A stretch of 64,000 nt of DNA from Chryseobacterium mucoviscidosis (GTDB taxonomy: Bacteria; Bacteroidota; Bacteroidia; Flavobacteriales; Weeksellaceae): assembly GCF_002177115.1 (NCBI RefSeq), contig NZ_MVAG01000122.1, positions 310,001-374,000 on the forward strand. Direction: 5' to 3'. Position 1 is the stretch's first letter, and every line of letters starts with the position of its first letter. Made by a program: the position numbers and the translations under genes. Shown here in pieces: positions 23,184 through 31,948 of the stretch. Under the pieces are notes generated by a model. The model searched no databases and was not told the origin of the DNA. It worked only from the letters and a program-made list of their open reading frames with translations.

Positions 23184-23629
23184 AATTCCATTTTATACTT
23201 TGCTTTTTTTTCATACGTCCCTGAAGCGATATTTTTTATTGCTTTAGAATGGTATTGGTGACAATGAACCTTGTATTTCATTTGTATTGATCGTAATCAT
23301 AAAAAAAGATGACAAAAACTTCTAGATTTGTTCTCAGATAATTGAAATATCAGAAAAAGATCCCGAAAAATAAGGCAACAGCAGAAATAACGTGGTATGT
23401 ATGTGGTATTTTTATTATGTAAAATTTTAATCATTTTTTCTTTCTTTGTCTTTGGTTAAAATCTTAATCGTTGTTTTTACGATATTATTTTAAGCATAAA
23501 TACAATAAGTAAAGAAAAAAAGTAACCAAAAATATGTTATTGGAACAGTAAAGATTATTCAAGACTTAAAAACACCTCAGAAAATTAGCTTCATCGCACA
23601 AAAACTGAGGTAAGAGAACGAAGAGATTT
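23184..23629. other. Spacer with hairpin, no gene seen
   Basis: These 446 bases are AT-rich and contain no supported gene. ACCTCAG (23574-23580) and CTGAGGT (23605-23611) can pair just ahead of the HTH gene. TTCTTTG/AACCAAA-type weak inverted sequences near 23440 and 23525 resemble the decayed palindromic elements of other spacers. Confidence 0.35.
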
Positions 23630-24022
23630 ATGCTGAAGCTTGTCGGAAAAGCCTCAGAAATTAGAAGAGATGAGAAAATTATGAAAAACGAAAAAACTGA
23701 ATTCAATTTAGAAGATTTAAACCAAAAGATTTTTGTACAGGACGAAATTTTAGCACTGGCAAAAGAAAATTCTCCTCGTCTGCTGAGTAAATTCAGATTG
23801 GTGGAGCCGGATTTTTTCAGTAAACTATCTGCAATCCAGCCCGACCTTAAAAATTCAGAGCTTGTATTTTGTATTTATTTAAAGCTTAATTTAACAACGA
23901 AGGAAATTGCAACTTACACGTTTGTAACTCCAAAGGCAATACAGAATCGGAAAAACAGACTTCGGAAAAAACTGAGCATAGCTTCCGATATGGATATTTA
24001 TAAATGGTTTAATGATCTTTAA
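23630..24022 (+). CDS. Short LuxR-type helix-turn-helix protein
   Basis: This 130-aa protein resembles only the C-terminal part of the large TPR-plus-LuxR-HTH regulators common in Bacteroidota: VEPDFFSKLSAIQPDLKNSE, LVFCIYLKLNLTTKEIATYT and PKAIQNRKNRLRKKLSI, ending in IYKWFNDL. The TPR region and membrane segment of those proteins are missing, so it is a naturally short form or the surviving end of a broken gene. An alternative ATG at 23681 gives 113 aa. It may bind DNA as a dimer. The stop lies within the terminator stem. Confidence 0.72.
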   Translation: MLKLVGKASEIRRDEKIMKNEKTEFNLEDLNQKIFVQDEILALAKENSPRLLSKFRLVEPDFFSKLSAIQPDLKNSELVFCIYLKLNLTTKEIATYTFVTPKAIQNRKNRLRKKLSIASDMDIYKWFNDL

Positions 24023-24034
24023 ACCATTTTTTTT
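24002..24034. terminator. Bidirectional terminator between convergent genes
   Basis: AAATGGTTT (24002-24010) and AAACCATTT (24021-24029) pair around a 10-base loop, followed by eight T. The stem overlaps the last codons of the HTH gene. Confidence 0.75.
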
Positions 24035-24036
24035 GT

Positions 24037-24768
24037 TTAAAATTCCAGAACAGCAGTATCCAGATCGTGGTACAGTAAAACTTTCCAATGATTTTCAATA
24101 GCTTCTTTTTCCCATTTTATTCTTAAATTCATCGCTCTTTTTCCGTCGGAATCACTTTTGTAGGCAAGATGATACTTTAAATAAGACTGTTGAGGAAGAT
24201 TATCTGCTCCGTAAAAAACCGTTTCATTACCTTCTTTAATCCAGAAAACCTGCATAAACGGAGTGTGACCTCCGACAACTTCAAACGAAATTTCATCCGT
24301 AATATTTCCCCTATCTTCATCCATCCAGACAATATTTTCGAACTCGATCATTTTTTCAAGCGTATCAAAATCAAAAGAATAATTTCCCCGTTTTTCCATG
24401 GCAAAAGCCAGTTCACGCTTCTGTATATAGATTTCGGCATTCGGAAAAGTAGGTTCAAATCCGTTTTCAGTTCTGGTAATTGTGGTTTCAATATGGTCTT
24501 TGTGAAGATGAGAAAGCAAAACTTTAGTGATCTGATCAGGTTGAACATTTTCCTTCTCCAGAATTTCTGAAATCACCGTTTTTCCCTCTTCATTTTTCCA
24601 TCCGATTCCCGCGTCCAGAAGAATAGTATCTTTTTCTGTAATGATTAAAAAAGGAGTAACCGACATCTTGATCCCTTTAATCGTGTCTTTATTTTCTTCA
24701 GTTAAAAGCGTAAAATCTTTGGTTTTATTGGTAGAAAAATTTCCTTCTTTCAGTGGTATGATTTTCAT
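24037..24768 (-). CDS. MBL-fold metallo-hydrolase (lactonase-like)
   Basis: The ATG at 24768 gives 243 aa. The zinc-binding motif LLSHLHKDHIE (HxHxDH, about 97-107) is complete, and DAGIGWKNEEGK, VVGGHTPFMQVFW and FYGADNLPQQSY supply the other metal ligands. The layout is that of N-acyl homoserine lactonase-like and related hydrolases, but substrate is not predictable. It has no signal peptide and is probably cytoplasmic. A longer start at 24816 adds residues with no family match. It shares a bidirectional terminator with the HTH gene. Confidence 0.88.
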   Translation of the reverse strand: MKIIPLKEGNFSTNKTKDFTLLTEENKDTIKGIKMSVTPFLIITEKDTILLDAGIGWKNEEGKTVISEILEKENVQPDQITKVLLSHLHKDHIETTITRTENGFEPTFPNAEIYIQKRELAFAMEKRGNYSFDFDTLEKMIEFENIVWMDEDRGNITDEISFEVVGGHTPFMQVFWIKEGNETVFYGADNLPQQSYLKYHLAYKSDSDGKRAMNLRIKWEKEAIENHWKVLLYHDLDTAVLEF

Positions 24769-25044
24769 GGAGCAAATTTCCTGATTATTTATAAAACAAT
24801 GAAATATTTCCGTCAATACCTTTCATCAGCAAAACCAATAAATATGAATACTTTTTCATCAGTAAATTGAGTATTTTTGTACTGCTGTTTTTAATTACAA
24901 AATAAACCGGAGAAAAAGAATTTAAAAATAAAAAAAACTCTGTTTGCTTATTTAAGTGAAACGACTCTGTGAACTTAAAAACGAATAGCTATTAAAAAAA
25001 TCTTCGCGCACTTTGCGTTAAAACAGTATAAAAATATATTGAAA

Positions 25045-25743
25045 ATGAAAGTAGAAATCTGGTCGGATGTGATGTGTCCGTTCTGTTATATAGGAAAAAA
25101 CAATTTTGAAAAAGCATTGGAAAATCTGCCTTTTAAAGATCAGGTAGAAATAGAGTGGAAGAGTTTTCAGTTAGATCCTACTTTAGACCCGAAAGAAACA
25201 AAGACAACTTCCGAATATTTTAAAGAAAAGAAAGGTTTCCCTGAAGCTCAGGCACAGCAGATGATCGCGCAGGTAAAACAGATGGGAAGCGGAGCCGGAA
25301 TTGATTTTAATTTTGAAAAAGCATTGATTACCAATACATTTTCTGCTCATAAACTGTTGCATTTAGCCAAAAAATACAACAAGGCAAACGAAATGGAAGA
25401 AGCTCTTTTCATCGCTCATTTTGTAGATGGTAAAAATGTTGGAGATGTGGAAACATTGGTTAATCTTGCCGGTTCTTTGGGGATTAATCAGGAAGAAGCT
25501 CAGGAAGTTTTAGCTTCCGAAGAATATCATCAAGAAATTAGCAGAGACATTACAGAAGCGAGGAATAATGGAGTTTCCGGTGTTCCGTTTTTTGTGCTGA
25601 ACGGAAAATATGCGGTTTCCGGAGCTCAGCCTGTTGAACTTTTTACCAGTGCATTGCAGCAGACTTACGATGAAACGGTCACTCCATTGCAAAAACTTTC
25701 AGACAATGGAGCTTCGTGTGATACAGACAGTTGTGAAATCTAA
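25045..25743 (+). CDS. DsbA-family (FrnE-like) oxidoreductase
   Basis: A 232-aa protein with MKVEIWSDVMCPFCYIGKNNF at the N-terminus: a thioredoxin-fold CPFC active site and no signal peptide, as in the cytoplasmic FrnE group. The inserted helical domain (about 60-160) and the cis-Pro loop GVSGVPFFVLNGKYAVSGAQ follow. The protein ends in a Cys-containing tail, GASCDTDSCEI, that could be a second redox pair. Likely roles are disulfide exchange or isomerisation under oxidative stress. A nucleosidase gene follows after 10 bases and is probably co-transcribed. Confidence 0.9.
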   Translation: MKVEIWSDVMCPFCYIGKNNFEKALENLPFKDQVEIEWKSFQLDPTLDPKETKTTSEYFKEKKGFPEAQAQQMIAQVKQMGSGAGIDFNFEKALITNTFSAHKLLHLAKKYNKANEMEEALFIAHFVDGKNVGDVETLVNLAGSLGINQEEAQEVLASEEYHQEISRDITEARNNGVSGVPFFVLNGKYAVSGAQPVELFTSALQQTYDETVTPLQKLSDNGASCDTDSCEI

Positions 25744-25753
25744 GCTTAATTAA

Positions 25754-26335
25754 ATGATAAAAATAAACGACGAACTTCAGTTTTCGGTTGAAGACACTCT
25801 TTTTGTTTTTGCTTTGGATTCTGAAGCAGGAAAAGTATTTAACGATAAAAATAAACTGATTACAGGCATCGGAAAAGTAAATGCCGCGATGGAATTAACT
25901 AAAGAAATCTACCGCAAAAGACCGAAACTGATTGTTAATCTGGGATCTGCAGGAAGCAAAAGTTTCCATAAAGGTGATGTTGTGTGCTGTACAAAATTTA
26001 TTCAGCGCGATATGGATGTGAGAGGACTTGGTTTCAGCCTGTACGAAACCCCGCTTTCAGGAATTCCGCCCGTTTTGGAATATGGTTTGAAAAGACACGA
26101 TCTTCCGGAAGGAATCTGCGGAAGCGGCGACAGTTTCGAGATGAATCATTCGGAAGCGGTTTATAATATTGTAGATATGGAAGCTTATCCTTTGGCTTTG
26201 ATAGCGATGAAGGAAGAAATTCCTTTCCTGTGCCTGAAATATATTTCCGATGATGCTGGAAGCGATGCCGCAGACGATTGGGCGGTTCAGGTTCATCTGG
26301 CTTCGGAAGCGTTTAATAAAATTTTGTTTTCGTAA
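25754..26335 (+). CDS. Nucleosidase / nucleoside phosphorylase-like protein
   Basis: At 193 aa this matches the PNP/UDP family, close to 5'-methylthioadenosine/S-adenosylhomocysteine nucleosidases. It shows VNLGSAGSK (about 59-67), ICGSGDSFEMNHSEAV and VDMEAYPLALIA (about 141-152), where Met-Glu contacts the ribose, and a later DDAGSDAADDW region with a catalytic Asp. It is shorter than MtnN (about 230 aa) because the N-terminal strand region is reduced. Cleavage of an N-glycosidic bond is expected; the exact nucleoside is open. It follows the DsbA-like gene closely. Confidence 0.86.
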   Translation: MIKINDELQFSVEDTLFVFALDSEAGKVFNDKNKLITGIGKVNAAMELTKEIYRKRPKLIVNLGSAGSKSFHKGDVVCCTKFIQRDMDVRGLGFSLYETPLSGIPPVLEYGLKRHDLPEGICGSGDSFEMNHSEAVYNIVDMEAYPLALIAMKEEIPFLCLKYISDDAGSDAADDWAVQVHLASEAFNKILFS

Positions 26336-26373
26336 ATATTTCAGAATGATGATAAGGTGTGAGATTCAACATT

Positions 26374-27018
26374 TTAAATCTCATAAATTTCAGCATCCGT
26401 AAATACATAGAATCTTCCTTTTTTAGGGAGATTTTTTGTATCTAAACCTGTGAATTCACTGAAAGCGGGAAGCAACAATTGATTTTCCGTAACAACAAAA
26501 CAAGGCAGTTTGATTTTTTTTACCACAGAATTAATGACAAATCCGGGATGAATGTGTCCCGTAATCTGAAATTTTTCATTCTTTTTCTGAAAATCGTGAA
26601 CGAATAAAAAATCATCAATGTGTAGGGTTTCGTCCCTGAAATTAAGGCAGAGTTTAGCTTCTAATTTTTTCGAAATTCTGTCGTGATTGCCTTCTACCAG
26701 ATGAAATTCAAGGTTGGGAAACTCGGCTTTCCATTCGCAGAATTTGTCTACTCCGGAATTGTCTCCTGCGTGAAGCAGATCGCCGACAACAATAAATTTT
26801 TCGGGCTGAAAATATTCGATTAAAACGGACAATCGCTGCAGATCATTTTCAAAAATATGATCGGAAAGCGCAATTCCGTTTTTGCGGAAATGGGCTGTTT
26901 TTCCAATATGAAGATCTGACAGGATCAAGGCTTTTTCTTTTTTCCAGAATAATGCTCTCTGATTGGTTAACGTAAAGACTTCGTCCTGAATATGGATATT
27001 TTTTGTTACTATTTTCAT
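26374..27018 (-). CDS. pdeM: Ligase-associated DNA damage response endonuclease PdeM
   Basis: A 214-aa calcineurin-like phosphoesterase starting at the ATG at 27018. The dimetal motifs are LSDLHIGK (about 34-41), VVGDLLHAGDN (about 79-89), VEGNHDR (about 110-116), and the ITGHIHPGF loop. It is the last gene of a four-gene cassette transcribed leftwards (exonuclease, ligase, helicase, PdeM), known in many bacteria as the ligase-associated DNA damage response set. A nuclease activity on damaged DNA is inferred from the family and the setting. Confidence 0.92.
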   Translation of the reverse strand: MKIVTKNIHIQDEVFTLTNQRALFWKKEKALILSDLHIGKTAHFRKNGIALSDHIFENDLQRLSVLIEYFQPEKFIVVGDLLHAGDNSGVDKFCEWKAEFPNLEFHLVEGNHDRISKKLEAKLCLNFRDETLHIDDFLFVHDFQKKNEKFQITGHIHPGFVINSVVKKIKLPCFVVTENQLLLPAFSEFTGLDTKNLPKKGRFYVFTDAEIYEI

Positions 27019-27045
27019 CTGATATAAAAACGTTAGCATTGTAAT

Positions 27046-27142
27046 TGTCATTCTGACGAAGGAAGAATCTCAAATTTGAAATAGATTCTTCACTACACTT
27101 CTGAACTGCGTTCGTAGACTTTCTGTCTATGTTCTGAATGAC
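27046..27142. repeat. Palindromic GTCATTCTGA element between pdeM and the helicase gene
   Basis: TGTCATTCTGA at about 27047-27057 is inverted as TCTGAATGACA at about 27132-27142. AAGAATCT and AGATTCTT form an inner pair. The layout matches the element at 9375-9478. Confidence 0.55.
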
Positions 27143-27184
27143 ACAACGCCGTAAAATTCATAATTGACTTATTGACAATTAGCT

Positions 27185-29632
27185 TTATTTCCCTTTTTTC
27201 GCCTGCTGAATCAGTTTCTGAATTCTCGCATCAAGTCCTTCGCTGGAAAGCGTCTGCCGCAGACTGTCCACTTTTATCGGGAAACTCAGCGGGGTAAAAG
27301 TATTGGCAAATTTCAGGATTATTTTTGATTTTTCAATCCGTTTAAAGGCTTCCACCAGTCGCTGTTCCTGCAATTGTGCATTAAAAACTTCTGTATAAGC
27401 TTGTCTAACAAGGAAATGGTTCGGATCGTAATCTTCCAGAACTTTGAAAATTAGTCCTGCCGAACTTTGCAGAGATTTGTTGGAACGCTGTTTTCCTGCA
27501 TAATTCTGGATCACCATTCCGGAAATGACCGCAATGTCACGGAATTTTCTTCTTGCCATTTCTGCTGAATTGATGCTGGAAATTACATCCGTCATCAGAT
27601 TTTCCCTGCTCAGAATTTTATGGAGATTTTCGTCATTCAGCGGAATTTCTTTGTCGCTGAACAGTTCAAAACCATAATCATTCATCGCCATTGAAAAGGA
27701 AATCGGAGCCAGTTTGGAGATTCTGTAAGCGATTAAAGCCGACATTACTTCGTGAACAAGCCGACCTTCAAACGGATACATAAACAGATGGAATCCTTCG
27801 CGGTTTTTAATGAGTTCCACCAAAAATTCGTCCTCTTTCGGGATGTGAGAACGTTCTTCCTGATTCATCAGCAAAGGATTCAGAAATTTCAGTTCCTTTT
27901 CTGAAGCTTTCGGATTAAGCGCTCCGGATAATTTTTCTCTTAAAAATTGTCCTAAATTTGAGCTTAAAGGCAGTCTTCCTCCCAGATAACTCGGTGCAAA
28001 AGCTTTTCCTTTGGCAGCGCGGACAAAAACCGTCATATCTTTTATCATCGCGACTTCCAGAACTCTTCCTGCCAAAATAAATTTTTCGTCTTTTTTGAGT
28101 TTTGAAATAAAATATTCTTCTACCATTCCGATATACCCGCCGGAAATAAATTTCACTTTCAGCATCGCATCGCTTACGATAACGCCCATATTCATCCGGT
28201 GAAGCATGGCAATTTTTCGTGACGTCACTTTATACAAACCGTCTTCCTGAATCACAATTTTATGGAATTCTTCATAGCTTTTCAGCACACTTCCGCCGAT
28301 GGTAAGAAAATCGAGGATGCTTTTCCATTCTTCATCCGTCATTTCCTGAAAAGCATATACTTTTTTAATTCTTTTGTAAACTTCCTGCGGATAAAATCCG
28401 TCACCGACCGCCAAAGTCATTAAAAACTGAACCAAAACATCAAAACACAGAACCTGCGGATCTCTCGGCTCAATCACTTTCTGTTTTACGGCTTCTTTTA
28501 AAGCGGCAACTTCAATCAGTTCCAAGGAATGTGTCGGAACACAGTAAATTTTTGAAGTTTCAAAAGGGGAGTGACCGCTTCGTCCTGCACGCTGCAAAAA
28601 TCTCGCAACGCCTTTTGCAGAACCAATCTGAATAACGGTGTCAACCGGCTTAAAATCGATTCCCAAATCCAGAGAAGAGGTAGAAACGACGGCTTTTAAC
28701 TTTCCGGAACTTAGATTTTCCTCGATCCAGATTCTCAGATGTGCATCAATAGAACTGTGATGAATGGCAATCTGTCCTGCAAAATCGGGATAGGCTTCAA
28801 GCAACAACTGATACCACATTTCGCTCTGGCTTCGGGTATTTGTAAAAACAATCGTAGATTTTGATTCTAAAATGATAGGAACGATTTTATCAGCTAATTT
28901 TGCGCCTAAATGTCCTGCCCACGGAAGAATTTCCACTTCGTCCGGAAAAACGGGAAGAATATCAATTTTCTTCTGTTCTTTGGCTGTAATTTTTGTTTTT
29001 TTTATGTCATAAGGAATTAAAACATCCATCGCTTCATCCAGATTTCCGATGGTTGCCGTAATTCCCCAGATTTTCATTTTGGGAGCATATTTTGTGAGTT
29101 GAGAAATTCCCAATTCTACCATTACCCCGCGTTTTGAACCCAGCAATTCGTGCCATTCATCAACAACGATAGTTTTCAGTTCCTTAAAAAAACGTTCGTG
29201 ATTTTTCTGCCCGAGAAGAAGATGTAAGCTTTCAGGTGTAACTACGAGAATTTCAGGCATATTTTTTACCTGTTGCTGCCGTACTTTCGGATCTGTGTCG
29301 CCGTTTCTTACGCCAACAGACCAGTCCAGTCCGATTTCGTCAATGGCTTCCTGCATTGCTTTGGCAATGTCTTTTGAAAGTGATCGGAGCGGTGTGATCC
29401 AGATCATTTTTAAGCCTTTTCCATATTTTTCAGGATGGTTTAAAAAATGGGTTAACAATGCTAAGAAAACAGAAAATGTTTTCCCGAAACCGGTCGGAGC
29501 AATGACCATTCCGCTGTAGCCGTTCTCGAATTTCTGCCACGTATCGACCTGAAATTTAAAAGGGGAATTGCCTTTATCCGCCATCCACTGCTGAATGACT
29601 TTGAAGCCGTTGGTATTTTCGAAGTTGCTCAA
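27185..29632 (-). CDS. Ligase-associated DNA damage response DEXH-box helicase (Lhr-like)
   Basis: An 815-aa superfamily 2 helicase. Motif I APTGFGKT lies at about 45-52, motif II DEWH near 157, motif III ITATIGN near 194, motif VI QRAGRSGH near 350, followed by the winged-helix and long C-terminal domain of Lhr-core proteins. The helicase probably unwinds 3'-tailed duplexes or RNA-DNA hybrids in repair together with the nucleases and ligase next to it. I use the TTG at 29632 because the residues it adds (IQQWMADKGNSPFKFQ) match the family N-terminus; the first ATG is at 29584. The 5' end was copied into the upstream spacer at 29894-29939. Confidence 0.93.
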   Translation of the reverse strand: MSNFENTNGFKVIQQWMADKGNSPFKFQVDTWQKFENGYSGMVIAPTGFGKTFSVFLALLTHFLNHPEKYGKGLKMIWITPLRSLSKDIAKAMQEAIDEIGLDWSVGVRNGDTDPKVRQQQVKNMPEILVVTPESLHLLLGQKNHERFFKELKTIVVDEWHELLGSKRGVMVELGISQLTKYAPKMKIWGITATIGNLDEAMDVLIPYDIKKTKITAKEQKKIDILPVFPDEVEILPWAGHLGAKLADKIVPIILESKSTIVFTNTRSQSEMWYQLLLEAYPDFAGQIAIHHSSIDAHLRIWIEENLSSGKLKAVVSTSSLDLGIDFKPVDTVIQIGSAKGVARFLQRAGRSGHSPFETSKIYCVPTHSLELIEVAALKEAVKQKVIEPRDPQVLCFDVLVQFLMTLAVGDGFYPQEVYKRIKKVYAFQEMTDEEWKSILDFLTIGGSVLKSYEEFHKIVIQEDGLYKVTSRKIAMLHRMNMGVIVSDAMLKVKFISGGYIGMVEEYFISKLKKDEKFILAGRVLEVAMIKDMTVFVRAAKGKAFAPSYLGGRLPLSSNLGQFLREKLSGALNPKASEKELKFLNPLLMNQEERSHIPKEDEFLVELIKNREGFHLFMYPFEGRLVHEVMSALIAYRISKLAPISFSMAMNDYGFELFSDKEIPLNDENLHKILSRENLMTDVISSINSAEMARRKFRDIAVISGMVIQNYAGKQRSNKSLQSSAGLIFKVLEDYDPNHFLVRQAYTEVFNAQLQEQRLVEAFKRIEKSKIILKFANTFTPLSFPIKVDSLRQTLSSEGLDARIQKLIQQAKKGK

Positions 29633-29699
29633 ATTTTAAATGATGTTTTTGTTTTAACGCAGCGAGCGCAAAGATTTTTGATTTCTAATTCTTTATATT

Positions 29700-29773
29700 T
29701 TCGTTCGCGAAGGCACTTCGTTCAGCAAATGATAGCACAAGCCGTGGCTGAGTGAAGCGCCTTTGCGAACGAA
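29700..29773. repeat. Imperfect hairpin in the first spacer
   Basis: Arms of about 27 bases (29700-29726 and 29747-29773) match with about four changes; outer ends TTCGTTCGCGAA and TTGCGAACGAA. Confidence 0.6.
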
Positions 29774-30014
29774 ATATGTTTTCAAAGTTTTAAATAAAAT
29801 CCTTGCGATCTTAGCGTTTATAATTACTGTATCAATTTTTTTATTTCTTCCAGATCATCAATTTCATCTACCGTTTTATCCTTTCTCCATCTTGCTGAAT
29901 GACTTTAAAGCCGTTGGTATTTTCGAAGTTGCTCAAATTATTGTTTTTATCTATCGCAAAGTCAAACAAAGGATTATAAAATTCATCTTTTTAAAGATAC
30001 ACGATGGTATTTCA

Positions 30015-30051
30015 CTTATCAAGGAAATGCAAATTGTGTTTCCTTGATAAG
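30015..30051. repeat. Perfect 13-bp hairpin in the second spacer
   Basis: CTTATCAAGGAAA (30015-30027) pairs with TTTCCTTGATAAG (30039-30051) around an 11-base loop. There is no T-run, so it is not an obvious terminator. Confidence 0.6.
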
Positions 30052-30120
30052 CGAAGCGGCTTAGTTTAACATTTAGTAAGCAAAGTATAAAAAATTTTGT
30101 TTCTCCTTGCGATTAATTTA

Positions 30121-31701
30121 TTACTGTATTAATTTTTTTATTTCTTCCAAATCATCAATTTCATCCACCGTTTTATCTTTCCGCCATCGTAAAATTCTTG
30201 GGAAACGCAGTGCAACGCCGCTTTTATGACGGTTGCTGAAGCCGATTCCTTCAAAAGCAATTTCAAAAACAAGTTCAGCTTTCACCGTTCGAACAGGACC
30301 GAATTTTTCAATGGCATTCTTATTCACAAATTTACTGACTTCCATAATTTCTTTATCCGTTAATCCGGAATATGCTTTGGCGATGGTGACCAGTTTATCT
30401 TCATTTTTCACGGCAAAAGTATAATCGGTGTAGTATGCGCTTCGTCTTCCGCTTCCTTTTTGGGCGTAAATCAGAACGGCATCAATCGTTAAAGGACTGA
30501 TTTTCCATTTCCACCAATCGCCTTTTTTTCTTCCGGAATGATAATGTGAGTTTTTCTGTTTCAGCATCAAACCTTCACTGTTGATGTCCCTGGAATTTTC
30601 TCTGATCTGGTTTAATTCTTCCCAGTTTTCAAATTCTATTGATTCGGAAATTTTGATGTTTTCAGGGTTTTCATTCAATAATAATTCTTCAAGCATGGTA
30701 CGTCTTGCGGAGATGGGTTTTTCACGCAAATCATTCCCTTCCAGTTCCAAAAGATCATACGCAAAGACTTCGATTGGAATTTCGGAAAGCATTTTTTTTG
30801 TTAATGTCTTTCGATTGAGACGTTTTTGTAATTCGTTAAAATTTAAAACTTTATCGTCTTTTACCGCGAGAATTTCGCCGTCAATTACAAAATTTCCGCT
30901 CATTTGCTGAACGGTTTCTGCGATTTCGGGAAACTGTTCCGTCACCAATTCTTCACCTCTCGACCAGATAAAAACTTCATCATTTCGCTTGATAATCTGT
31001 CCGCGGATTCCGTCCCATTTGTATTCAATCAGCCATTCATCGGGTTTCCCGAGTTCTTCCAAATCTTTCTCCAATGGATAAGCCAGACAAAAAGGATAGG
31101 GTTTTGAATTATCCGGATTTACATTTTCAGCCGAAATTAATTCCTGAAATGAAGCTTCTGTTGGCTGCCATTTTCCCATTAAACTGTGCATCAATGCGCT
31201 GGATTCCTGTCCGGAAAATTTCGTCAGAGCATTAATCAGTGTTTTATCTGAAACCCCGATTCTGAAACTTCCACCCAATAATTTATTGAAAATCAGCCGT
31301 TCCGTGTAATCCAAACCATTCCAAGAATTCAGGACAAATTTTTTTTTCTCAGCGTCGGTTTTTGTTTTTAAGTTGATGATATCATTCATCCAATCCGACA
31401 AAGAACGTTCGATTTTTTCCGTTGGTGGTGGAAGAATCAGGGAAATGGTTTCGCCCAGATCTCCGACTGAAGAGTAGCTTTCCTGAAACAGCCAGAACGG
31501 TAATTCTGTGATTTCCAAAGCCCATTCTTTCATATAATTGGTGTTTACATTCCGCTTGGGTCTTTTGCCTGTAAACAAAGCAATGAACCAGACTTTATCT
31601 TCGTCAGGCGCACGTTCCAAATAATCGATAATGGCATCGATTTTTGCATTGGTCTTGTTGGTGCTTTCGAGAGCATTGATTAGTTCTGCGAAATGTCTCA
31701 T
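30121..31701 (-). CDS. ATP-dependent DNA ligase of the damage-response cassette
   Basis: A 526-aa ligase. An N-terminal helical DNA-binding domain (about 1-200) is followed by motif I EYKWDGIRGQII, whose Lys (about 227) takes the AMP, then VIDGEILAVK (motif III), SEGLMLKQ (motif IV), GDWWKWKISP (motif V) and the OB-fold ending in LRFPRILRWRKDK. It seals nicks with ATP. It belongs to the ligase type that gives the four-gene repair cassette its name. The upstream exonuclease gene is on the same strand. Its 3' end is duplicated downstream (29824-29891). Confidence 0.93.
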   Translation of the reverse strand: MRHFAELINALESTNKTNAKIDAIIDYLERAPDEDKVWFIALFTGKRPKRNVNTNYMKEWALEITELPFWLFQESYSSVGDLGETISLILPPPTEKIERSLSDWMNDIINLKTKTDAEKKKFVLNSWNGLDYTERLIFNKLLGGSFRIGVSDKTLINALTKFSGQESSALMHSLMGKWQPTEASFQELISAENVNPDNSKPYPFCLAYPLEKDLEELGKPDEWLIEYKWDGIRGQIIKRNDEVFIWSRGEELVTEQFPEIAETVQQMSGNFVIDGEILAVKDDKVLNFNELQKRLNRKTLTKKMLSEIPIEVFAYDLLELEGNDLREKPISARRTMLEELLLNENPENIKISESIEFENWEELNQIRENSRDINSEGLMLKQKNSHYHSGRKKGDWWKWKISPLTIDAVLIYAQKGSGRRSAYYTDYTFAVKNEDKLVTIAKAYSGLTDKEIMEVSKFVNKNAIEKFGPVRTVKAELVFEIAFEGIGFSNRHKSGVALRFPRILRWRKDKTVDEIDDLEEIKKLIQ

Positions 31702-31850
31702 AAATTTTAATTGGCGTTTTTAAACGTATGTTAACAATTTTTTGGGCAGCTTAATTCGTCTTCCACTCCCGCTTTTTTGTTCCGCTTTGCTCCACAAAAA
31801 GAGCTCCGTTCAAACCGGGCTGCGTGCAATTCGGCGTTAATTATGATGGG

Positions 31851-31926
31851 CTATTAACAGGTCGCTCCTACGGAGCTCCGCTTTATTGCGCTTTAATTTT
31901 TCTATTAACAGTAAGCTCCTACGGAG
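31851..31926. repeat. Pair of REP-like palindromes
   Basis: CTATTAACAG, three variable bases, then the palindrome GCTCCTACGGAGC occurs twice (31851-31876 and 31902-31926), 51 bases apart. More GC-rich repeat-like sequence fills 31750-31850. Such short palindromes are often mobilised in trans. Confidence 0.65.
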
Positions 31927-31948
31927 CTTTCCTGCATCGCTATAATTA

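Larger units (their letters stand above)
29590..30188. repeat. Tandem duplication spanning the helicase-ligase junction
   Basis: The spacer holds a copy of the last 68 bases of the ligase gene (29824-29891, original 30121-30188, about 90% identical), fused directly to a copy of the first 46 bases of the helicase gene (29894-29939, original 29590-29635, one mismatch). This is the structure of a tandem duplication of [helicase 5' end + spacer + ligase 3' end]. Both parental ends carry TCCGCCATC, a plausible microhomology for the event. The two ~180-bp spacers between the copies have diverged fully. Confidence 0.8.

Noticed and set aside
24441-24465. GGTTCAAATCC, similar to a tRNA T-arm
   Set aside because: It lies within a conserved MBL-fold coding sequence, and no acceptor stem or anticodon arm can be folded around it.
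29763-30047. 94-codon reading frame in the helicase-ligase spacer, with a hydrophobic N-terminal half
   Set aside because: It runs antisense through the duplicated ligase and helicase fragments, so its apparent pattern comes from copied sequence of other genes.
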